Shown piece by piece: positions 15,361 through 23,673 of a DNA stretch of 64,000 nucleotides. A program made the translations under genes and the position numbers. The DNA comes from an uncultured Bacilli bacterium (GTDB lineage: Bacteria > Bacillota_I > Bacilli_A > RF39 > UBA660), in contig CAJUBJ010000004.1 of NCBI GenBank assembly GCA_910584655.1, positions 62,001 through 126,000 of the forward strand, given 5' to 3'. Numbering within the stretch: position 1 is the stretch's first letter; each line of letters opens with the position of its first letter. The notes under the pieces are model-generated. The model ran no database searches. It was not told where the DNA came from and saw nothing but the letters and a program-made list of their open reading frames with translations.

Positions 15361-16113
15361 ATGAAAAAAATATTTTTATTAGTTTCTTTATTATTTGTTC
15401 CATTGCTAGTTAATGCCGAAGTTTCTGGTAATGATTATAATGAAGGCTATGAAATAATATCTTCATATGAAAAGTACTATAAAACAGAATACATTTCTAA
15501 TAATATAATTCTTTATGGTAATGATAATTATATGTCTAAAACAACAGAAATTTCTAAGAGCGAATATGATTCTGCTAATGTATCATCAAGTATTAGACCT
15601 TTTGAAACTATATCTGTTGAAACAGAATATAAAAAATTAAATATTAGTATAATGAAAAGTGGTTCTAATTATAGGTATCAAGGAGTTCTCGAATGGAAGA
15701 ATATGCCATCCACAAGAAGCTATGATATTTTCGGTATTGGATATAGATCATCTGTTGGAACAAATATATCATCTTTTAAGACTGACTATTGTTTAAAAAC
15801 AGGTGGTTGTTATACAGCAAATAATTATAGCTATAAAAAATCAAAAAATGGCGTTGGAGTGTCTTTTAAACTTCCTGAGAAAGAGATTAGGTCATTAAAG
15901 AGTACTTTAACTTTAGACGTTTACAAAAATGTAGATGCTACAATTATTGAACAATATGTAGTTGGAGACTATGCTCATGCAACTAAATCTGTATCTTTAA
16001 GTTCATCACAAGAATATTCTATTGATACTTTTGGAATACATTTAAATAATTCTATTTATTCTTATTATGATGAGATTTCTCCAGCTTCTGCAAGAATTGA
16101 TTGTAACTGGTAA
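15361..16113 (+). CDS. Secreted island protein of unknown function
   Basis: The 250-residue product has a clear signal peptide (MKKIFLLVSLLFVPLLVNAE, cleavage after NA). The mature part is Ser/Tyr-rich and beta-like, with a CLKTGGC loop near residue 142 that could form a disulfide and a closing Cys-Asn-Trp. A truncated relative lies at 21481-21750 in the same island (shared ETxYKKL and PSTxSYDI), so the island once held two copies. A strong AAAGGAGG precedes the ATG, and the promoter has LytTR-like repeats. Terminator follows. Role unknown; a bacteriocin, adhesin or cell-surface effector is possible. Confidence 0.65.
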   Translation: MKKIFLLVSLLFVPLLVNAEVSGNDYNEGYEIISSYEKYYKTEYISNNIILYGNDNYMSKTTEISKSEYDSANVSSSIRPFETISVETEYKKLNISIMKSGSNYRYQGVLEWKNMPSTRSYDIFGIGYRSSVGTNISSFKTDYCLKTGGCYTANNYSYKKSKNGVGVSFKLPEKEIRSLKSTLTLDVYKNVDATIIEQYVVGDYAHATKSVSLSSSQEYSIDTFGIHLNNSIYSYYDEISPASARIDCNW

Positions 16114-16136
16114 AACATAGGCAAAACCTATGTTTT
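16112..16136 (+). terminator. Terminator after the secreted-protein gene
   Basis: AAAACATAGG / CCTATGTTTT stem with CAAAA loop. Nearly the same hairpin recurs at 17288-17316. Confidence 0.75.
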
Positions 16137-16139
16137 AAA

Positions 16140-16187
16140 TTGCCTAAAAGTTGAATATTAACTTGCCTTTTAATACATGTTTTTTTC
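16140..16187 (+). repeat. Island intergenic motif, copy 1 (upstream of 16249)
   Basis: Contains CTAAAAGTTGAAT (16145-16156), then ATTAACTTGCCTTTT, and a TACATG at 16174-16179, 17 bases after TTGAAT. It is shared with copies at 17320 and 20472 and probably acts as promoter plus operator. The similarity to copy 2 continues through the leader to about 16230. Confidence 0.6.
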
Positions 16188-16248
16188 ACATTTTATTTTT
16201 TAAAATAAAGGTGTAATTAAGTATTACTAGAAAGGAGATAAGTAAGTC

Positions 16249-16728
16249 ATGAAAAAACTTATAATTTCATTAATAATGTTTTTATCTTTTGTTACATTTG
16301 CAAATGCTAAAGAGTGTGTGAACGGATTACCTTCTCCTCCAATTTACTATAATGGTAATTGGGCTTTTGGACAGACTATAAAATTAAAAACAACTGCATC
16401 TTCTTGCTTGGCCACAAATACTTCAGTTTATTTTGAACAATTTGGTGATTACTTACCAGGGTTTGGTTTCTATGCTGAAGCAATGTTAATGGAAGACGAT
16501 GAACATCCTAATGAAGATGATCCTGTGAAATTATATTATGGTCATAGTTCAGGAACTTCAGGATGGTCTTGGTCAAAGCCTGAAATATTAGATTATGGCA
16601 ACTTAGACAGTGCTGGTGATCAAACTTGTGAACTCTATGTGAAGTTTAGAGTTCACCCCAAGTTAGCAAGTAATAATGTTGAATATTTTAAACAAGGACT
16701 CATAAGATATACAATATGTATGGACTAA
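16249..16728 (+). CDS. Small secreted protein with four cysteines
   Basis: A 159-residue product. The signal peptide (MKKLIISLIMFLSFVTFANA) ends at an ANA-KE cleavage site. The mature region has four Cys (in KECVNG, SSCLAT, QTCELY and YTICMD), consistent with two disulfides, and is otherwise Gly/Tyr/Trp-rich. A strong GAAAGGAG precedes ATG. It is the first gene behind motif copy 1 and is followed after about 30 bases by the anchored protein at 16760. Not recognised. Confidence 0.65.
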   Translation: MKKLIISLIMFLSFVTFANAKECVNGLPSPPIYYNGNWAFGQTIKLKTTASSCLATNTSVYFEQFGDYLPGFGFYAEAMLMEDDEHPNEDDPVKLYYGHSSGTSGWSWSKPEILDYGNLDSAGDQTCELYVKFRVHPKLASNNVEYFKQGLIRYTICMD

Positions 16729-16759
16729 TGTTATAATTAAAATTAAGAGGAGAGATAAT

Positions 16760-17251
16760 ATGAATAAAAAAAAGTTAATGTATATCTTTTCATTTATAAT
16801 TATAATAATTATAATAGGCTATGCAATATTTAATAAAAAAAATAGTAACTTAAATATAAATGATTTAAATAATGATAATATAAATGAAAATGCTGAAAGT
16901 ATTGATAATGAAATATTATTGGGAAATTTAACGAAGAAAGATGCAATTGATTTGATTTATAAAAAATGTAGAGTCGATAAATGCTTTAACTATGATAATC
17001 TAGAAGAATTTGAAATTTTAGATATTTGGAATTTTGGATATTTTGAATCAAAGAGTAATATTAGATATTTTCAAGTTAACTATAGTTTTAAGTGCGCTGA
17101 CGAAACAAAAAATTGCAATTTGTTAAAATACTATTTTGAGGATAGAGATTTTTATTCCTTTAAAATAGGATTAGATTTATATGATACAGAATATCTAGAA
17201 ATTGAACCAGATTTTTCTATTAATATAAATTCAGATTGGATAGCCACGTAA
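16760..17251 (+). CDS. Small membrane-anchored protein, unknown
   Basis: A 163-residue protein with Lys-rich start and one N-terminal hydrophobic helix (IFSFIIIIIIIGYAIF), then an acidic Asn-rich linker and a domain with Cys in KKCRVDKCFNYD and FKCADETKNCN. It is likely outside the cell. It is in the same unit as the secreted gene at 16249 and precedes a terminator. Not recognised. An immunity or partner role for the preceding secreted protein is conceivable but unsupported. Confidence 0.55.
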   Translation: MNKKKLMYIFSFIIIIIIIGYAIFNKKNSNLNINDLNNDNINENAESIDNEILLGNLTKKDAIDLIYKKCRVDKCFNYDNLEEFEILDIWNFGYFESKSNIRYFQVNYSFKCADETKNCNLLKYYFEDRDFYSFKIGLDLYDTEYLEIEPDFSININSDWIAT

Positions 17252-17287
17252 TAAAGCATACATAATGATTATGAAATTGTAATTGAT

Positions 17288-17316
17288 AAAACATAGGCAA
17301 AAAATCCTATGTTTTT
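17288..17316 (+). terminator. Terminator after the gene at 16760
   Basis: AAAACATAGG / CCTATGTTTTT stem, a near-copy of the one at 16112. Confidence 0.75.
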
Positions 17317-17319
17317 AGT

Positions 17320-17400
17320 TGCCTAAAAGTTGAATTATTAAACTTGCTTTTCAGTATATGTTTTTTCTTTTTTTATTTTATTAAAATGAAAGTGTAATTA
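17320..17400 (+). repeat. Island intergenic motif, copy 2 (upstream of 17538)
   Basis: CTAAAAGTTGAAT at 17324-17335, ATTAAACTTGCTTTT, and a TATATG at 17355-17360. Together with the preceding terminator and following leader it resembles 16112-16230, implying duplication of a whole intergenic unit. The rest of 17400-17537 shows only an AT-rich leader and the AAAGGAG of the next gene. Confidence 0.6.
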
Positions 17401-17537
17401 GAAGTTAATTATATTTCATAATATTATTTATGGAATTTTATAGTAGTAATTGTCGACAAATTTTGGAAGGAGAAATTTATGTAGCAGATAAAAAAATTAA
17501 ATGTATTTGAATTATATAAAAAAAGGAGTGATGAATA

Positions 17538-20054
17538 ATGGCAAATACAGGTGACCCATGGGTATTAAACGTTCAAAAATGGGTTAATGAAAAATTTAGG
17601 GGAAAAAGTGGTTATACAGAAATAGAAGAAAATGGCTTAACAGGGTGGAATACCATTTTCGCATTATTACATGGATTACAGATAACTTTAGAAGTTGGAT
17701 CCACGGCAAATAATTTTGGTACTGGAACAATAAATGCATTTAATTCATTTATAGATAAAAATGGTCCAATAAAAGAAAGAACAAAAGAAGATGATGAAGA
17801 ACTCTTAGCAAATAGTCTAATTGTTTCTAATGATACTGCAAAATATCAAAAACTAATTGATCAATATGATAAGATTCATGGAATAATTCAAGGAGCATTA
17901 TTATGTAAAGGATATAATATAGGAGCAACTAAGCCTACAGGTCATTTTTATGGGGGAACAGCTTCAGCTATAAAGAAACTTAAATCTGATGCTGGAATAT
18001 CAGATACTAGTTCAGAAGTAACTCTTAACATTATGAAATCTTTAATGTCAATGGATTATTTTTATTCATACGATAATTCTGAAAAAACTCAGAATATTAT
18101 AGAAATGCAAAGGTACCTTAATAGAAATTATGAGGAATATATTGGTCTACGTCCTTGCGATGGAATATACAGTAGAAGCACTAATACTGCATTAATATAT
18201 GCAATACAATATGAGGAAAATATGCCCAAAACAGTTGCTAATGGTAATTGTGGACCTGCTACTAGTGGAGCTTTACCATATTTGCTTGTTAATGAATCAG
18301 AATTACAAAAGTCAAATGGAAAAGATTATAACGGAAAAGCATATTCAAGTAACTCTTTAAGTAAATTTAAGACATTAGCAACAATCGCGTTATATTTAAA
18401 TGGATTTGGCTCTGGAATTTTGAGTAATGGATTGAATGAAAATGTTATAAAAATATTTCAATCAAATTATGGCTTAGACCAAACTGGCAAAATAGATAAA
18501 TCAACTTGGTTGTCAATGCTAATTAGTTGTGGAGATACATCTCGCAGTTCTGTAGCGTGTGACACAAGATTTGAAATGACAGATGAGCGAATTAAATATT
18601 TAAAAGATAATAATTACCAAATTGTGGGAAGATATTTAACAGGAGGGGACTTTAAAGAACTTAGATTTGGGGAACCAAAAAAAATTTTAGATAGTGGTTT
18701 AAAGTTTTTCCCAATATTTCAGGAATCAGCTACAGATCTTAGCTATTTTACTTACGAACGTGGAATGAAAGATGCTAATTCTGCGACAGCAGCATCTAAA
18801 ATACATAAAATTCCTAAGGAATCAATAATTTATTTTGCCGTTGATACAGATCCACAAAATAGTGATATAGTTTCTAGAATTTTGCCTTATTTTGAAGGCA
18901 TAAAGCATGAAATGTCAACCAATCTTGGAGAATATTATAAAATTGGGATATATGCAACAAGGAATGCTTGCAATCAAGTAATAGAAAAAGGATACGCAAC
19001 TACTTGTTTCGTAAGTGATATGTCAACTGGTTTTAGTGGTAATATGGGTTTTAATATTCCTGAAAATTGGAATTTAGACCAATTTTATGAAATAAAGAAC
19101 ATACCAAGTGCAGATGGGCAATGGGATTTAGATAAAGTTTCTTACTCTGGAAAGTATCCTGTTGTTACTACTCTTTCTAATATTGATTCTACTGATGAAT
19201 ATTTTAATTTATTAATTTATAAATTATCCAAATTGGAAAAATATGCAAACGATTACTTGATTGATAAAGGTGAATATCCTATAATAAAAGAAAAAAATAA
19301 ATTAATACTTCAATATTTAAGGAATGAATCTTATAATAGTATTTTATGGGATATATCAGCTGGTAGTATAGATTATAATTTTGTTAATTATGTAAAAGGG
19401 CGAAATGATACAAGTATTTTGCCTAAAAATATATTAATTCCTAAAAAAAATTATCCCATGATGGGTATAGAACATTTAGCAGCAACTTTAAATTCCTTAA
19501 TATATAAATCTGTTTTAGATGATGAAGTTAATGATTTAGCAGGTTGGGCTGGCGATTTATTGCAGCTTGGATGTGTTTATTGTGGTGCAACAAAGGGTGA
19601 ATCTAATGTTAATACAGATGATTTGGAATTGATGATTGGATCATTAGACGATTCATTAGCTAATAAATATTTATCTGACGGAAAGGAACACCATGCTGCG
19701 GAATTGGGATTTGGTTATGAAGATTATGAACATGATATTGACTCTTTATCAATCGGAATAGATTTGTTAAATGGAAAAACAATATCAGAAGCTTTTAAAG
19801 ACTATTATATGGGAAACTCATATTCTGGTAGATTTGCTACATTTGTATCTAGTGTTTTAGGAAATAAAGTTGAGAAAAGTTTAAGAGAAGACTTATTAAA
19901 AAAAGCTAAAAAGTATACTAAATTACAGACTGCAACATCTATAGAATTTGTAAACCATTTTGCAGATAAATATGGTGATTATGATTCAGAAAAAATAGGT
20001 GATATCTTAGCTGAGATATTTGTTGATAAATTTTTTAAAGATTTTAATAATTAA
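17538..20054 (+). CDS. Large peptidoglycan-binding / DUF1906 (Rv2525c-like glycoside hydrolase) protein without signal peptide
   Basis: The 838-residue protein has several PG-binding-like segments in residues 1-335 (e.g. IKIFQSNYGLDQTGKIDKST). A DUF1906/Rv2525c-like TIM-barrel domain follows at about 338-565, with IVGRYLTGG, FFPIFQES, IIYFAVDTDPQ and KIGIYATRN typical of it. The C-terminal 270 residues (LNSLIYKS through LAGWAGDLLQLG) resemble the tail of similar Bacillota proteins, of unknown function. No signal peptide or transmembrane helix is present, although the domains imply work on the cell wall. The holin at 20578 offers an exit route. It has a strong RBS and an intact frame. Confidence 0.75.
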   Translation: MANTGDPWVLNVQKWVNEKFRGKSGYTEIEENGLTGWNTIFALLHGLQITLEVGSTANNFGTGTINAFNSFIDKNGPIKERTKEDDEELLANSLIVSNDTAKYQKLIDQYDKIHGIIQGALLCKGYNIGATKPTGHFYGGTASAIKKLKSDAGISDTSSEVTLNIMKSLMSMDYFYSYDNSEKTQNIIEMQRYLNRNYEEYIGLRPCDGIYSRSTNTALIYAIQYEENMPKTVANGNCGPATSGALPYLLVNESELQKSNGKDYNGKAYSSNSLSKFKTLATIALYLNGFGSGILSNGLNENVIKIFQSNYGLDQTGKIDKSTWLSMLISCGDTSRSSVACDTRFEMTDERIKYLKDNNYQIVGRYLTGGDFKELRFGEPKKILDSGLKFFPIFQESATDLSYFTYERGMKDANSATAASKIHKIPKESIIYFAVDTDPQNSDIVSRILPYFEGIKHEMSTNLGEYYKIGIYATRNACNQVIEKGYATTCFVSDMSTGFSGNMGFNIPENWNLDQFYEIKNIPSADGQWDLDKVSYSGKYPVVTTLSNIDSTDEYFNLLIYKLSKLEKYANDYLIDKGEYPIIKEKNKLILQYLRNESYNSILWDISAGSIDYNFVNYVKGRNDTSILPKNILIPKKNYPMMGIEHLAATLNSLIYKSVLDDEVNDLAGWAGDLLQLGCVYCGATKGESNVNTDDLELMIGSLDDSLANKYLSDGKEHHAAELGFGYEDYEHDIDSLSIGIDLLNGKTISEAFKDYYMGNSYSGRFATFVSSVLGNKVEKSLREDLLKKAKKYTKLQTATSIEFVNHFADKYGDYDSEKIGDILAEIFVDKFFKDFNN

Positions 20055-20074
20055 ATAGTAAAAGAGATGATAAT

Positions 20075-20476
20075 ATGAAAAATAAAATTATAATTTATTG
20101 TGGAATAGTTATTTTACCATTTATATTATGCATCTATTTCCATAATTTAACATTAAGTTCATTTTCTGCTTATTATAAGATTGGTGAAAATAAAAATGTA
20201 GATAATGCTCTAAAAAATTTGGGATTAGAGGTAAAAAATAATTGTATATTAAGATATAACCAAAAGGGATATTATTTTAATTTAATAGTTGTTGATGATG
20301 AAATAAAATCCTATAGGTTTTCAGTAACAGAAAATGGTAGTAGTGGAAGTGAATTATATGTATATTTAAAAAGTAAAGGTAAATGGACATATGTTATAGG
20401 TATTCCAGTCACAATTATTTTATTAATTATTAATTTTATCTTTTTGCTAAAAAGTTTTATCAAAAAAGTTAACTAA
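20075..20476 (+). CDS. Small two-helix membrane protein, unknown
   Basis: A 133-residue protein with hydrophobic helices at each end (KIIIYCGIVILPFILCIYF and VIGIPVTIILLIINFIFLL) and a roughly 75-residue outside loop between them. It starts 20 bases after the large DUF1906 gene, apparently in its operon, and before the holin. It is not recognised. In position it could be an accessory to holin/endolysin release or an immunity protein. Confidence 0.55.
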   Translation: MKNKIIIYCGIVILPFILCIYFHNLTLSSFSAYYKIGENKNVDNALKNLGLEVKNNCILRYNQKGYYFNLIVVDDEIKSYRFSVTENGSSGSELYVYLKSKGKWTYVIGIPVTIILLIINFIFLLKSFIKKVN

Positions 20477-20510
20477 AAGTTGAATTTATTAACTTGCCTT
20501 TTGGTATGTT
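20472..20510 (+). repeat. Island intergenic motif, copy 3 (upstream of the holin gene)
   Basis: CTAAAAGTTGAAT at 20473-20485, ATTAACTTGCCTTTT at 20488-20502, and TATGTT at 20505-20510. It overlaps the stop codon of the preceding gene. Confidence 0.6.
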
Positions 20511-20577
20511 AATAAATTCTTTTTTTTTTGCTTTAATTTAATTGAAACAAAAGATGTTTTTAGAAAGGAATGTAGTA

Positions 20578-20931
20578 ATGGATTTTATTAAAGAATTTTT
20601 TTCGTCATACGGAAGTAGTATTCTTAATTCAATTTATATCTGTTTAATGGCATGTTGTTCATATATAGGATTAAAAATCAAAACATCAGTTGAAAAATAT
20701 GAAAAAGATCGAATTAAGAAAAGAATAGTTGAAGATTCAGTTAAATATGTTGAACAAGTATATAAGGAACTTGGAAGTAAAGAAAAATATAAAAAAGCTG
20801 AAAAAAATATTTTAATTCTTTTTAATGAGAACAATATTGTTGTTACAGATTTAGAATTAAAAGTTTTAATTGAGTCAGCTTGTAATGAGTTTACTGAAAA
20901 GAAAATTAATAAAGATAAAAAGGGATTATAA
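20578..20931 (+). CDS. Phage holin, LLH family
   Basis: From ATG 20578 (AGAAAGGA upstream, 9-base spacing) the product is 117 residues. One N-terminal membrane helix (ILNSIYICLMACCSYIGL) is followed by a charged helical tail with VEDSVKYVEQVYKELGSKEK and LELKVLIESACNEF, the signature of LLH-type holins. Holins form pores or lesions that release cytoplasmic wall hydrolases, and some have been co-opted for toxin export. An in-frame TTG at 20542 lacks a ribosome site. The gene has its own motif-copy-3 promoter and sits behind the DUF1906 protein, a natural cargo. Confidence 0.8.
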   Translation: MDFIKEFFSSYGSSILNSIYICLMACCSYIGLKIKTSVEKYEKDRIKKRIVEDSVKYVEQVYKELGSKEKYKKAEKNILILFNENNIVVTDLELKVLIESACNEFTEKKINKDKKGL

Positions 20932-20964
20932 AATAAAAATTTTATTTTATGCAGTTCCTTAATG

Positions 20965-20996
20965 TATAGGCAATTGCTTAGGAGTAGTTGCCTATA
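20965..20996 (+). terminator. Hairpin after the holin gene
   Basis: TATAGGCAA / TTGCCTATA, 9 bp, 14-base loop, no strong T-run. It may be a weak terminator or 3' stabiliser. Confidence 0.5.
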
Positions 20997-21049
20997 TATC
21001 AAGAGTATAATGATAAAAGAACAAATATTGTTAAATAAAGTTATTTTAT

Positions 21050-21096
21050 GACTATGTTTTGTATTTTAATGCGAAATACAGAACATAGTCTTTTTT
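21050..21096 (+). terminator. Intrinsic terminator
   Basis: GACTATGTT / AACATAGTC with further inner pairing (TGTATTT/AAATACA) and six T. Confidence 0.75.
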
Positions 21097-21470
21097 CGTG
21101 TATTAAAAGTACAAATATAAAAAACAAATCTTCGCCTTCAATTAACAAACAAAAAAGTTAATTGGAAATTATTTTATAAAATATATTAAATCTAGTTAAC
21201 GACGTTATGGGATATCTAAGACTTTTTGTTATTGAAGGTACCGCTTTCTTTGTAGCAAAAGATTAAGCTTTAAAGATGGATTCTTCTGATGACACTCAAA
21301 AATCAAGTTATAATAGAAAAAAAGACGACTATTATAGCAGGTGTATCAGCATTATATATATAGTATTTATTGTTTTTTATTTCTAATTTGTTAATTTTGC
21401 AAACAATATTTTATTTTGTGAGAAATAATAATACATGTGTTATAATTAAATAAATAAGTTTATATGTTTA
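21097..21470. other. Gap without clear gene, degraded sequence
   Basis: No supported gene. A 36-codon frame (21276-21386, ending in a hydrophobic stretch) lacks a ribosome site and looks like a relic. A TATAAT box occurs near 21440, before the truncated secreted-protein relative. Confidence 0.5.
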
Positions 21471-21750
21471 ATGTTTTTGTATTTCACCTTTTGTAGCTGG
21501 TGCTGGTGATAGCAAAGTGCATGAAACAACTTATAAGAAATTAACTGGATCGGTTATAAAAACTAGTACAACAGAGCTTAATAAAAAATTGGTTATTTCC
21601 TCACTTGAATGTAAAAAAATACCTTCTACATTTAGTTACGATATTTATGCTTCAAGAGTTTCAAATGGTTTGGGTGGCGTCGTTTATTTCAGCAATAGTA
21701 ATTTATCATCTGCATATGATGGAATGGCTGGCTTAACTATATCATATTAG
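21471..21750 (+). pseudogene. Truncated/frameshifted relative of the secreted protein at 15361
   Basis: The frame reads SPFVAGAGDSKVHETTYKKL onward to the TAG at 21748-21750. ETTYKKL, then PSTFSYDI, matches ETEYKKL and PSTRSYDI of the 15361 product. A stop (TAA at 21466-21474 region) lies just upstream in this frame. A possible start ATG 21471 reads a short hydrophobic peptide in another frame and ends at TGA, so the signal peptide has been lost or frameshifted. About half of the family length is missing. Confidence 0.55.
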
Positions 21751-21774
21751 AAATGATAAGGAGGGTTCTATATT

Positions 21775-22311
21775 ATGAAAAAATTTTTTAATACTGAAAA
21801 AAAAGAATTAAAAATATATTTGTCTTTATTTATTATAAACATATTATTATGTTTTAATAAGTTTTCAATATACAATTTATTATCAGTAAAGGGTATATTC
21901 TTTCTATATTTTATTATTTTATTATTAAATAAAAAAGAGAATCATAGTGTATTAAATAAAATATTGATATGTATGATTTTAGTCGCAATAATACATAGAA
22001 GCTACTATTTAATTTCTGCTATATTAAATTTTAATAATTTAATATATAGTAATATTGTATTAAATATTTTATATTTAATATTTTATACTTATATTATTAT
22101 AAATTTTACATTTATTAAAACAAATATTAGAAAGTCTTTCTATGTAAGTATGATTGTAATATATCCTATAATTAGAATTATATGTTATATTTGTTCTTTA
22201 ATAATTCAAGGGGATTATAATATTATCTTCATTTTATCTAACCTAATAATACCATTATTTCTTGAAATTATTATAATAAAATACTCATATAACTTAAAAA
22301 ACAAAGATTAA
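21775..22311 (+). CDS. Polytopic membrane protein, unknown
   Basis: A 178-residue, extremely hydrophobic protein with about five or six helices, rich in Ile, Leu, Asn and Tyr, no polar motif and a short Lys-rich C-terminus. It has a strong AAGGAGG 11 bases before ATG. It is the last gene of the island, 24 bases after the truncated secreted-protein frame. It could be an immunity or transport protein for that product, but there is no direct evidence. Confidence 0.5.
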   Translation: MKKFFNTEKKELKIYLSLFIINILLCFNKFSIYNLLSVKGIFFLYFIILLLNKKENHSVLNKILICMILVAIIHRSYYLISAILNFNNLIYSNIVLNILYLIFYTYIIINFTFIKTNIRKSFYVSMIVIYPIIRIICYICSLIIQGDYNIIFILSNLIIPLFLEIIIIKYSYNLKNKD

Positions 22312-22552
22312 AAAACGATTATAAATAATTTGAAAATTAGTGTATATAACGTTAAAAAGATTATAACAAATATAATTATAAAAAGTCACACTAAAGAAAT
22401 ATTAAATTTAAATAGGAGATTTAAATGATTAAATTTTATTTTATCTTTAAAACAAATTTTATATAAAAAGAACCACGGTTTTTAGCATTAAAGTGATAAA
22501 CTAAAAGTAGACACATAAAAAGAATGTGATCTGCTTTTGGTTGACTAGTTCA
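22312..22552. other. Gap at the right end of the island
   Basis: Contains a 13-codon ORF with AGGAG (ATG 22425), probably a relic, and an imperfect hairpin at 22503-22538 (AAAAGTAGACACAT against ATGTGATCTGCTTTT) just before the boundary repeat. No other gene is supported. Confidence 0.5.
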
Positions 22553-22601
22553 AACTCTATTAAAGAGTTTTTTTCTTTATTCTAAAAAACATCAAAATAG
22601 C
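22553..22601 (+). repeat. Right island boundary repeat (attR-like)
   Basis: 49 bases matching 13444-13493 with one base deleted in a T-run. The hairpin and T-run of the tRNA-Cys terminator are retained, although no tRNA lies here. Confidence 0.8.
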
Positions 22602-22664
22602 GATATATATGTTATACTTATGATAATAAACAAAATGTTTACTAATAGAATAGGAGTAATTAAA

Positions 22665-23609
22665 ATGAAATGTAAATATTGTGAACAGGAAATAATGGGA
22701 GATGTATCCTATTGTACCAATTGTGGTAAAAAAGTAAAAAGAATAAGAAATAAAAAGCCCCTTATAATAGTTGGTCTATGGACTTTACTAGCTATATCTT
22801 TTCTTGTACTTACATTCATCTCTTTAATAAAAAATATGAACAATTATCAAGCAAATACAGCTAGCAAGAAAGAATTTATAGAAGAAATAGATAAATTAGG
22901 ATGTAAAACAATTGATGTTTTAGAAGAACATCCAGATAATGCTTTTAATTTTTATTACGTAACTGACAATACATGTCCTTATATCATTGCATATGCTAAA
23001 TTTAATAATAGTGAAGCTAAAAATAGTTTTTATAATAAACTAGTTAAAGATGTTCAAAATATCAGTGGCAGTTCAAGATCATATTCAACAGTTAATGTAA
23101 AAAATTATAGTGAATATACATACATAAGTAATGAATATAAAAGTACAGCATCATCTAAAGATTATGTCTTATATATTCATACAGCAAAAAAAGACAAAGA
23201 AATAGCAAATAGATTAAAAAATAGTTTAGGATTTAAATTTAAATTAAATCTAAATTTTCTATATTACATAATAGCATTCTTTATAATTAAAATATTATTA
23301 TTAATTGTTAGTTGGTGGAAAATTAATAAAAAAATGAAAAGACCAGCATGGGTATTATTAATTCCTATATATAATATTATATGTTTATGTGAAGATGTTA
23401 TGGGAAAAAAGATATACGCTTTATTATTCTTTATTCCGTTTGTTAATTTATTTTTCATTATAGCTTTGTATTTTAGCATTGCTAAAGTCTTTGGTAAAAG
23501 TGATGTTTACCAAATATTAACTATCTTCTTTCCTTCAATTACTATACCTTTAATAGCCTTTGATGATTCAAATTATACTAAACCCAATAAAAATACAATA
23601 AACACCTAA
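22665..23609 (+). CDS. Zinc-ribbon membrane protein with DUF5684 domain
   Basis: The 314-residue protein begins with a double-CxxC zinc ribbon (MKCKYCEQEI, SYCTNCGKK). A transmembrane helix (about 33-55), a roughly 125-residue outside domain, another helix, and a C-terminal membrane block follow. That last block (RPAWVLLIPIYNIICL through FFIPFVNLFFIIALYFSIAK) fits DUF5684. ATG 22665 has AGGAG upstream; the in-frame ATG at 22620 lacks one. Its promoter region lies just after the island's right repeat. Function unknown. Confidence 0.7.
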   Translation: MKCKYCEQEIMGDVSYCTNCGKKVKRIRNKKPLIIVGLWTLLAISFLVLTFISLIKNMNNYQANTASKKEFIEEIDKLGCKTIDVLEEHPDNAFNFYYVTDNTCPYIIAYAKFNNSEAKNSFYNKLVKDVQNISGSSRSYSTVNVKNYSEYTYISNEYKSTASSKDYVLYIHTAKKDKEIANRLKNSLGFKFKLNLNFLYYIIAFFIIKILLLIVSWWKINKKMKRPAWVLLIPIYNIICLCEDVMGKKIYALLFFIPFVNLFFIIALYFSIAKVFGKSDVYQILTIFFPSITIPLIAFDDSNYTKPNKNTINT

Positions 23610-23673
23610 GATATTTTGCATAAAATAAATAATATTGTTATAATACTTCCTAATTAAAAAGAGGGGGAGTTAT

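Larger units (their letters stand above)
13444..22601. mobile_element. tRNA-Cys-adjacent genomic island (9.1 kb) bounded by direct repeats
   Basis: The segment between two copies of a 49/50-bp sequence (13444-13493 and 22553-22601) carries genes of a different character from the flanks: paired XRE regulators, small secreted proteins, a PG-binding/DUF1906 protein, a holin, and repeated intergenic sequences. The left repeat starts 15 bases after tRNA-Cys and includes its terminator. No integrase is visible inside, so the element is a remnant or is mobilised in trans. Genes resembling the flanks resume directly after the right repeat. Confidence 0.7.

Noticed and set aside
21276..21386. 36-codon ORF with hydrophobic end in the island gap
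   Set aside because: No ribosome site and surrounded by degraded sequence; not supported as a gene.
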